Shown: positions 1 to 5,137 of the stretch, piece by piece
Numbering within the stretch: position 1 is the stretch's first letter
How the letters are laid out: each line of letters opens with the position of its first letter
Source: Clostridiales bacterium
GTDB taxonomy: Bacteria; Bacillota; Clostridia; Christensenellales; Aristaeellaceae
Length of the DNA stretch: 6,262 nt
Assembly (NCBI GenBank): GCA_004557125.1
Contig: SFET01000065.1
Span: forward strand, 1-6,262
Direction of reading: 5' to 3'
The notes under the pieces: model-generated
What the model was told of the DNA's origin: nothing
The model's database searches: none
What the model saw: the letters and a program-made list of their open reading frames with translations, nothing else
Made by a program: the position numbers and the translations under genes

Positions 1-179
1 GCCTGCCCGATCTCGTCCGCTTCGGCCAGGAGCTCGAAGCCGCCTGCTTCGACACGCTCAACGAGGGCACGGTGACGAAGGACCTGGTGAACCTCATGGA
101 AGGCCTCACCCCCCACGCCGTCAACTCCGCCGACTTCCTCGCAGCCATCCGCCGCCACCTCGAAGCCCGGCTGGCATAA
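1..179 (+). CDS. icd: NADP-dependent isocitrate dehydrogenase, C-terminal fragment (5' end outside window)
   Basis: This is the tail of an open frame that enters from the left edge (first full codon at position 3) and ends at TAA 177-179, giving 58 residues. It starts LPDLVRFGQELEAACFDTLN and continues with a VTKDLVNLMEGL stretch and a helical end, ADFLAAIRRHLEARLA. The layout (an FxxxLE helix, then ExGxxTKDL, then a conserved segment with an N-S/T-x-x-F/Y-L motif near the end) matches the C-terminus of the eukaryotic-type homodimeric NADP isocitrate dehydrogenases (compare MTKDLA in human IDH1) rather than the E. coli type. The enzyme converts isocitrate to 2-oxoglutarate with release of CO2 and NADPH, in the cytosol. 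The active site lies upstream and is not visible, so the call rests on the tail alone. It converges with the efflux operon and has its own terminator, so the two are functionally unrelated. Confidence 0.8.
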   Translation, partial: LPDLVRFGQELEAACFDTLNEGTVTKDLVNLMEGLTPHAVNSADFLAAIRRHLEARLA

Positions 180-250
180 CCCCACGCGGTGCTGCCGAAG
201 CGCAGCCCGCACCCCATCTGTTTACCAGCCTCACAGGCCATTCAGCATCA

Positions 251-286
251 GGCGCAACCCCCTTCCCCGGCGGTTGCGCCTTTTTT
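251..286 (+). terminator. Intrinsic terminator after isocitrate dehydrogenase
   Basis: A perfect 9-bp GC-rich stem, GGCGCAACC (251-259) with GGTTGCGCC (272-280), encloses a 12-nt loop and is followed directly by six T (281-286). It lies 71 nt after the dehydrogenase stop codon. There is no T tract on the other side, so it should act only on rightward transcription. Confidence 0.9.
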
Positions 287-391
287 CATCATCTCCCCGA
301 TTGAAAGAAACGAACTAAAATCCTCGTTCAAGGAATATTCCATCATATTGCAGAATGGTATAGCTCATCAAACTAATTTATAGAATACCTC

Positions 392-466
392 TTCACAAGT
401 CCGGGACTATTTTTTTCTACTCGCCGAGTTGAAAATTCTACTCCCGGACTATTTTTCACAAGTCCG
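392..466. repeat. Nested direct copies around the inverted repeat
   Basis: TTCACAAGTCCG occurs at 392-403 and again at 455-466. TTCTACTC occurs at 415-422 and 436-443. A GGACTAT(T)n tract appears at 404-416 and, as CGGACTATTTTT, at 445-456. The second copy forms its own hairpin: CGGACT (445-450) pairs with AGTCCG (461-466) across a 10-nt loop. The block therefore looks like a small array of related modules rather than one isolated palindrome, which fits a family of intergenic repeats. No coding potential is seen. Confidence 0.6.
398..450. repeat. 53-bp imperfect inverted repeat centred on position 424
   Basis: The arms fold about C424. The outer arms AGTCCGGGA (398-406) and TCCCGGACT (442-450) pair perfectly over 9 bp. 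The inner arms TTTTC (413-417)/GAAAA (431-435) and ACTCG (419-423)/CGAGT (425-429) also pair perfectly. In all, 21 of 26 opposed positions are complementary, and the mismatches fall at 418/430, 410-412/436-438 and 407/441. Such a structure could be a two-way terminator for the convergent genes, a protein-binding palindrome, or a small repetitive extragenic palindromic or MITE-like element. Nothing in this single copy decides between these. Confidence 0.75.
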
Positions 467-540
467 CCATTCGTTGGAAGGGGTTGCACAGAAAGGAGAA
501 AGAGGGCTCCACTCACAACTCCCAACTCAGCAGCGTAAGG

Positions 541-573
541 ATCTAAACGGCACTGTTTTCTTCTTTTCGCCTT
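541..573. repeat. 33-bp direct repeat, copy 1
   Basis: It begins ATCTAAACGGCACTGTTTTC and continues with a pyrimidine-rich tail ending CGCCTT. It matches copy 2 (604-636) at 31 of 33 positions, with an offset of 63 bp. The core AAACGGCACTGTTT is nearly palindromic (one mismatched pair), so a short RNA hairpin is possible on either strand. Confidence 0.85.
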
Positions 574-603
574 AGGAAGATAGATATTCGTAGAGCCATC
601 AAA

Positions 604-636
604 ATCTAAACGGCACTGTTTTCCTCTTCTCGCCTT
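604..636. repeat. 33-bp direct repeat, copy 2, just after the efflux operon
   Basis: This copy differs from copy 1 at two positions, both T-to-C changes in the pyrimidine tail. It begins 14 nt beyond the stop codon of the outer membrane channel gene, so it lies in the 3' untranslated region of the leftward operon. The spacer between the copies (574-603) does not obviously repeat. It may derive from duplication of the operon's 3' end or terminator region; that is inference. Confidence 0.85.
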
Positions 637-650
637 TGGCCGTACTCCGC

Positions 651-1880
651 TCAGAACTCCAGTGAGCGGATTGCGGCGGCAGAGAGGTAGGCATCGCGCT
701 CTGCTTCGAGCCAGGCGGTGCGGGCAGCGTAATAAAAGGAAGTTTCGAGCAGAAAGTCGAGGAGTGAAATCTGACCGAGCTCCAAGGAACGTTGCAACAA
801 TCGGCTGTTGGAGGTGGCAAGCAATCCTTGGTGCAGCTCATCGGCCACTTGGAGCAAACGGCGCGTTTTTTGAGCCAACAGCTCCTGCTGTGCTCCGGCC
901 GTCAACTGCGTATCGGCCAAATCGAGGCGCGATGCCAATAGTTCTGCCTCGCGTCGACGCACCTCCGCCCGCTTGTTGCCCCACAGCGGAAGCGACAAGC
1001 CCAAACTCAGGCCGCTGTAATTGTTCTGGCGGATATATTCCCCTTGGAAACCCACCGTGAACGACGGCCACTGCTGCGCCCGTGCCAGCTTCACTTCTGC
1101 TTCCGCCTCTGCCACAGCGGCCTCAGCCCCCTCCACGGCGGCGGTGCGCGGCAACGAACGCGTTTCTGCCGCGCGGCACAGGTCGTCCGCCGGCAGCGAG
1201 TAGACCGTATCGTTGCACACGAACGACAGGCCGCCATTCAGCGCACGCAGCCGTGCCATCACCGCCGCCCGTTCGTCCGCCGCCCGTTGGCGGTCAGCCT
1301 TCGCCACCACCGTGTTCAGCCGCGCCTTGTTCATTTCCGGCTCTGTCAGGTCGCCCTTGTCATAGAGCTTTAGGCAAAGTCCCTCCACCTGCTGTGCCAG
1401 CGCAAGGCGCGCCTCCATCTCGGCCACCATGCGGTTGCCGTGAACCAACAGCACGAGTTGTTCGAGCGCATCAGCCATCACCTCACGGTACACGCCGCGT
1501 TGCCGTGCCGCCGCCGTGCGGTCCGCCGCCTCGACCAGCCCTTTGCGCCGCCCCGTCAGCACCCCCCAGTCCAGTTCCTGCGTCAGCGACACATTGGTGC
1601 GGTTCGGCACCCCCGAGGGCGAACCGGCGAGATAAGCCACTTCCGCTTCCGGGTCCGGCAGCCGGGTTTCGGCCCTGTTGGCCGCCTCCGCCGCCCTGCG
1701 TCCCGCCAGTGCGGCGCGCAGGGTCGGGTTGTTCCGAGCGATGGTGTCGAGCAGGGCCGGCGACTGCGCGTGCAAGCTCGCCGCCGCCAGGAGTCCTGCC
1801 GCCACGAGCAGCGGGCGGCGTAGCCTGCGCGCCACACCTTTTATATAGTGCATGAAAAAAACAGTTTTGTCAGTCATCAT
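651..1880 (-). CDS. TolC-family outer membrane efflux channel (CusC/CzcC-type)
   Basis: This 409-residue protein is likely the outer membrane exit duct of the metal exporter encoded upstream. Residues about 11-39 form a secretion signal: a basic stretch (KGVARRLRR), a hydrophobic core (PLLVAAGLLAAASL) and a cleavage-like HAQ-S. No lipobox cysteine is seen, so lipid anchoring is not predicted. The mature part shows the two-fold TolC layout. Repeat one has NPTLRAALAGR, LPDPEAEVAY and a long helical segment; repeat two has QWPSFTVGF, SLGLSLPLWGNKRAEVRRRE and LELGQISLLDFLLE, close to OEP family signatures. Its length fits the shorter CzcC-like members. The chosen start (ATG 1880-1878) overlaps the pump gene by 11 bp and has GGAGG 9 nt upstream. 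An in-frame ATG at 1853 would also keep the signal peptide. Translational coupling to the pump is likely. Confidence 0.85.
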   Translation of the reverse strand: MMTDKTVFFMHYIKGVARRLRRPLLVAAGLLAAASLHAQSPALLDTIARNNPTLRAALAGRRAAEAANRAETRLPDPEAEVAYLAGSPSGVPNRTNVSLTQELDWGVLTGRRKGLVEAADRTAAARQRGVYREVMADALEQLVLLVHGNRMVAEMEARLALAQQVEGLCLKLYDKGDLTEPEMNKARLNTVVAKADRQRAADERAAVMARLRALNGGLSFVCNDTVYSLPADDLCRAAETRSLPRTAAVEGAEAAVAEAEAEVKLARAQQWPSFTVGFQGEYIRQNNYSGLSLGLSLPLWGNKRAEVRRREAELLASRLDLADTQLTAGAQQELLAQKTRRLLQVADELHQGLLATSNSRLLQRSLELGQISLLDFLLETSFYYAARTAWLEAERDAYLSAAAIRSLEF

Positions 1881-4800
1881 TTTCTTCAACCTCCGAAATC
1901 GTTTGTTGTAATCTTTTCTTTTTGAAACAGCCAATGCCGCCGAACACCACGGGCACTACCACCAGGTTCAGCAGCGTGCTCGTCAGCAGTCCGCCCAGCA
2001 TCACCTGTGCCATGGGGCTCTGGATTTCGTTGCCCGGCAGCGCACTGCCCAGCGCCAAGGGGATGAGCGCCAAGGCCGACGACAGGGCCGTCATCACGAT
2101 GGGCAGCAGACGGTCCTGCGAACCCTGGAGCACACACTCGCGGGGCGGCAGTCCTTGGCTGTACAGCTCGTTGTAACGGTCCACCAGCAGCATACCGCCG
2201 CGCGTGGCTATGCCGAAGAGCGAGATAAAGCCGATCACGGCGGGAATGCTCACCACGCCGCCCGTCACCACCAAGGCCAGCACACCGCCGATGAGCGCTA
2301 ACGGCAAATTGAGCAGCACCACCACGGCCTGCCGCCACGAACGGAACTGCAGGTAGAGGAGCAGGAAAATCACCACCACGCTCACCACGGAGAGAGCCAG
2401 CAACAGGCGCGAGGCGGCCTCCTCGCTCTCGAACTGTCCACCGTATTCGATATGGTAACCCTCGGGCAGCTCCACCTTCTCCTCGATGGCGCGACGCATA
2501 TCTTGCACCACGGAGCGCATATCGCGGCCTTCCACGTTGGCCGACACCACCAGTTTGCGTTGCGCGTTCTCCCGGCTGATGGTGTTAGGCCCTGCGGTCG
2601 ACACCACGTCGCACACCTCGCTCAGGGGCACCTTCTGTCCCGTGCCCGTGTCGATGAGCATTTGCCTGATGCGCTCCGTGGTCGCCATGTCGTGGTCCGA
2701 CATTCTCACCGTCAGATCGTACGTGCGTCCCGCGTCCTGCACTTGGCTCACCACCTCGCCTCCGAGCGCGGCGTTGACGTATTCCGAAAATTCCGGCAGG
2801 GTGATGCCGTAGCGCGCCAGGAGTGTGCGGCGCGGACGCAGCACCAGTTGCGGGCGTTCAATCTGTTGTTCCACGTTGAGGTCGGCCACGCCCTCCACGC
2901 TGCGAGTCGCTTCCTGTATGCGCAGGCCCAGGCGGTGCAGTTCGCCCAGATCCGGGCCGAACAGCTTGATGGCGATGCCCGCCTTCGTGCCCGAGAGCAT
3001 GGCATCGATGCGGTGGGAGATGGGTTGGCCTATCTCGATGTTCACCCCCGGGATGGTGACCAGCTTCTGCCGGATGTCGGCCATCACCTCCTCCTTCGTG
3101 CGGTCCTGCAGCCGGAAAGGCACTTCTATCTCGCTCGTGTTCACGCCCAGGGCGTGCTCGTCCAGCTCGGCGCGCCCCGTTTTGCGTGCCACGTGCTTCA
3201 CCTCAGGCACCTGCATCAGGAGCTGTTCGGCGCGCCGGCCGATGCGGTCGCTCTCCTCGAACGAAACGCCGGGCAAGGTGCTGACATTGATTGTGAAGCT
3301 GCCCTCGTTGAACGGCGGCAGGAAGCTGCGGCCCAAGGTGAAGAAGAGTCCTACGGTGAGCACCACTAACACGGCGGTCGTGCCCAGCACCCAGCGTCCC
3401 GTACGGCCCGTCAGGCTGCCCAGCAGCCGTTCGTAGCCGTGCTTCATGGCGCGCACCCAGCGCGGTTCGTTGGTCCTGCCGCTGTCGCCCTTGACGCGCA
3501 GCAAATAGCTGCACAGCACGGGCGTGAGGGTCAGGGCCACGAGCGTCGAGGCGAAGAGCGAAACGATGAAGCTCACGCCCAGCGGGGCGAGCATACGGCC
3601 TTCCAGGCCCGATAGGCAGAACAGGGGGATGAAGCTCACCACGATGATGAGCGTGGAGTTGAGGATGGGCATACGCACCTCGCGCGAAGCGTCGTAAATC
3701 ACCTCCATGCGTCCGCGCCGCTGCGCCGGCGGCAACAGGGCGTTGAGGCGCAGCCGCTTGTACACGTTCTCCACGTCCACAATCGCGTCGTCGACCAGTG
3801 AACCGATGGCTATGGCCATGCCGCCTATGCTCATGGTGTTGAGCGTCAGGCCCATGGCCTGCAACACGAGGAGCGTGACGAGCAGGGAGAGGGGAATGGT
3901 GACGAGGGAGATGAGCGTGGTACGCGCGTTCATGAGGAAGATGAACAGCACCAGCACCACGAAGATGCCGCCCTCGACGAGCGACTTCCGGATGTTCGAT
4001 ATGGAGCTGTCGATGAAGTCCTGCTGGCGGTAAAGCTCGGTGTTCACCTTCACATCGGCGGGCAAAGCGGTGCGCAGTCGGGCAATGGCCGTGTCGAGTG
4101 CCTCGGTCAGTTCGAGCGTACCCGTGGCGGGTTGTTTGGTCACCGTGAGGAGCACGGCGGGCTTGCCGTCGACCGATGCAGTGCCCATCTTGGGGCGTTT
4201 GGCACCCAGCTCCACGTCGGCCACGTCGGCCAGCACCACGGGTAGTCCGCCGGGCGTGGTGCCCACCACGGCCTGAGCCATCTCCTCCGTGCGAGCCGTG
4301 GCCACCACGCCGCGTACGATGTATTCGTTTCCGTATTCATAGAGCACGCCGCCGGCCGCGTTGCGGTTCATCTGGCGCGTAGCGTCGAGCACCTGCGAGA
4401 GCGTCACGCCGAAGTGGCGCATCCGTTCGGGGTGGAGGCGGATTTGGTATTCCAGCACGTCGCCTCCGAGCACCGTCACCTGTGCCACGCCGCCCGTGCT
4501 GAGCAGTCGTGGGCGCACGGTCCAGTCGGCGAGCGAGCGCAGGCGGCCCATGGAGGTCGTGTCGGCGGTGAGGCCCACGAAGAGCACTTCGCCCATGATA
4601 CTGCTCTGCGGCCCGATGGTGGGACTGCCCACGCCTTCGGGCAACTGGTCGCCCAGCGTGGCGAGCTTTTCGGAAACAATCTGGCGGTCGCGGTACACGT
4701 CCGTGCCCCAGTCGAATTCCACCCACACCACGGAGAAACCCGTGGTGGACGAGGAGCGCACGCGGCGCACGCCGGTGGCACCGTTCACGGCGGTCTCGAT

Positions 4801-5004
4801 GGGGAAGGTGACGAGCCGTTCCACCTCTTCGGCGGCCATGCCCCGGGCTTCGGTCATCACCACCACGGTGGGCGCGTTGAGGTCGGGGAAAACGTCGACC
4901 TCCATCCGCCAAGCCGTCCAGCAGCCCACAGCGAGCAGCAGCACGCTGAAGAACACCACCAACGGACGGTTGCGGAGAGAAAGGGAAATTATTTTGTTGA
5001 GCAT
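1870..5004 (-). CDS. Heavy-metal efflux RND transporter, CusA/CzcA family
   Basis: This complete 1044-residue inner membrane pump has the usual family length and should exchange protons for metal ions as a trimer. TM1 is at about 14-32, followed by a periplasmic porter domain with FPDLNAPTVVV, EEVERLVTFPIE and FDWGTDVYRDRQ signatures. TM2-TM6 fall between about 342 and 500, TM7 at about 539-556, a second porter domain at about 557-865, and TM8-TM12 between about 866 and 1024. TM4 reads SIGGMAIAIGSLVDDAIVDVEN; D405 matches the essential proton-relay aspartate of CusA, and D406, D410 and E412 add acidic residues. The three methionines that carry Cu(I) in CusA are replaced (INVS at 572-575, EIEV at 625-628, and A668 with a neighbouring M669). 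This argues against a classical copper/silver pump, though the substrate is unproven. The start MLNKIISLSL is typical of the family; no Shine-Dalgarno is seen. It sits between the fusion protein and channel genes of one operon. Confidence 0.95.
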   Translation of the reverse strand: MLNKIISLSLRNRPLVVFFSVLLLAVGCWTAWRMEVDVFPDLNAPTVVVMTEARGMAAEEVERLVTFPIETAVNGATGVRRVRSSSTTGFSVVWVEFDWGTDVYRDRQIVSEKLATLGDQLPEGVGSPTIGPQSSIMGEVLFVGLTADTTSMGRLRSLADWTVRPRLLSTGGVAQVTVLGGDVLEYQIRLHPERMRHFGVTLSQVLDATRQMNRNAAGGVLYEYGNEYIVRGVVATARTEEMAQAVVGTTPGGLPVVLADVADVELGAKRPKMGTASVDGKPAVLLTVTKQPATGTLELTEALDTAIARLRTALPADVKVNTELYRQQDFIDSSISNIRKSLVEGGIFVVLVLFIFLMNARTTLISLVTIPLSLLVTLLVLQAMGLTLNTMSIGGMAIAIGSLVDDAIVDVENVYKRLRLNALLPPAQRRGRMEVIYDASREVRMPILNSTLIIVVSFIPLFCLSGLEGRMLAPLGVSFIVSLFASTLVALTLTPVLCSYLLRVKGDSGRTNEPRWVRAMKHGYERLLGSLTGRTGRWVLGTTAVLVVLTVGLFFTLGRSFLPPFNEGSFTINVSTLPGVSFEESDRIGRRAEQLLMQVPEVKHVARKTGRAELDEHALGVNTSEIEVPFRLQDRTKEEVMADIRQKLVTIPGVNIEIGQPISHRIDAMLSGTKAGIAIKLFGPDLGELHRLGLRIQEATRSVEGVADLNVEQQIERPQLVLRPRRTLLARYGITLPEFSEYVNAALGGEVVSQVQDAGRTYDLTVRMSDHDMATTERIRQMLIDTGTGQKVPLSEVCDVVSTAGPNTISRENAQRKLVVSANVEGRDMRSVVQDMRRAIEEKVELPEGYHIEYGGQFESEEAASRLLLALSVVSVVVIFLLLYLQFRSWRQAVVVLLNLPLALIGGVLALVVTGGVVSIPAVIGFISLFGIATRGGMLLVDRYNELYSQGLPPRECVLQGSQDRLLPIVMTALSSALALIPLALGSALPGNEIQSPMAQVMLGGLLTSTLLNLVVVPVVFGGIGCFKKKRLQQTISEVEENDD
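1890..1894 (-). promoter_or_regulatory. Ribosome binding site for the outer membrane channel gene
   Basis: GGAGG on the minus strand lies inside the last codons of the pump gene, 9 nt before ATG 1880-1878. It favours this start over a longer frame beginning at 1934 and over the internal ATG at 1853. It is the only strong Shine-Dalgarno match at a readable start in the window. Confidence 0.65.
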
Positions 5005-5030
5005 AAGGTTTGAGGTTAAGGGGTTGGAGC

Positions 5031-5110
5031 GCTATAAAAGGCTATAAGGAGCTATAGATTACTATAGATAACTATAAATTACTATAGAGCTCTATAGAAA
5101 ACTATAGCTG
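5031..5110. repeat. Eight 10-bp units with CTATA in exact helical phase
   Basis: CTATA starts at 5032, 5042, 5052, 5062, 5072, 5082, 5092 and 5102, with no break in the 10-bp spacing. Five units continue as CTATAG and three as CTATAA. The other bases of each unit vary, so this is a phased motif array rather than a simple tandem copy. It occupies the middle of the 133-bp gap between the fusion protein stop and the pump start, and would be transcribed as the leader of the pump cistron. Because CTATAG is self-complementary, the units can pair with each other in RNA as well as act as DNA-binding sites on one helix face. I do not recognise the motif. Confidence 0.9.
5082..5097. repeat. Perfect 16-bp palindrome within the CTATA array
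   Basis: CTATAGAGCTCTATAG equals its own reverse complement. It spans units six and seven of the array. It could be a dimeric regulator site or an RNA hairpin. Confidence 0.8.
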
Positions 5111-5118
5111 GCTGTCTC

Positions 5119-5136
5119 CGGCGGTCTATGCCGCCG
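5119..5136 (-). promoter_or_regulatory. Hairpin just after the membrane fusion protein stop codon
   Basis: A 6-bp all-GC stem, CGGCGG (5119-5124) with CCGCCG (5131-5136), has a 6-nt loop and begins one base after the TGA at 5140-5138 (minus strand). No T run follows on the leftward strand, so it is not a standard terminator. More likely roles are protection of the upstream mRNA or partial attenuation between cistrons; both are inference. Confidence 0.5.
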
Positions 5137-5137
5137 C

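Larger units (their letters stand above)
180..650. other. Gene-free convergent spacer rich in repeats
   Basis: This 471-bp spacer separates two genes whose 3' ends face each other. It is visibly more AT-rich than the flanking genes, mainly between about 290 and 460. I see no believable coding frame: the only sizeable forward frame (189-383) runs straight through the terminator and has no family features. Contents from left to right are the intrinsic terminator, a 10-bp palindrome GGAATATTCC (332-341), the 53-bp inverted repeat with a partial second copy (392-466), and two copies of a 33-bp direct repeat (541-573, 604-636). No conventional hairpin-plus-T-tract terminator is obvious for the leftward efflux operon; one of the repeats may take that role. 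Confidence 0.7.

Noticed and set aside
332..341. GGAATATTCC palindrome as an operator
   Set aside because: It is short, AT-rich, and lies between two gene 3' ends where no start needs regulating; chance is a sufficient explanation.
189..383. Forward 64-codon frame after isocitrate dehydrogenase
   Set aside because: It crosses the intrinsic terminator, has no ribosome site or family-like sequence, and its composition changes abruptly midway from GC-rich to AT-rich.
599..841. Minus-strand 80-codon frame over the channel 3' end
   Set aside because: It is an alternate frame of the channel gene that continues into the 33-bp repeat; no support as a protein.
1082..1855. Long proline-rich forward frame opposite the channel gene
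   Set aside because: Shadow of a GC-rich gene on the other strand; low-complexity Pro/Arg/Ala content without domains.
1881..1934. Longer N-terminus for the outer membrane channel starting at 1934
   Set aside because: It would lie wholly inside the pump gene, puts 18 extra, highly charged residues before the signal peptide, and ignores the GGAGG site correctly spaced for 1880.
2452..3369. Long His/Ala/Arg-rich forward frame opposite the pump gene
   Set aside because: Antisense shadow of the strongly conserved RND coding sequence; no independent motifs or ribosome site.
4414..5013. His- and Gly-rich forward frame opposite the pump 5' end
   Set aside because: Its histidines arise from the antisense of Val/Met codons in the pump; it is not a metal-binding protein.
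5031..5110. CRISPR array
   Set aside because: Units are only 10 bp with a 5-6 bp core and no spacers of CRISPR length; no cas genes are present.
5085..5110. Bacteroidetes-type promoter (TAnnTTTG) inside the CTATA array
   Set aside because: On the minus strand TAGTTTTC comes close to the -7 box, but no TTTG element is found at the expected distance upstream.
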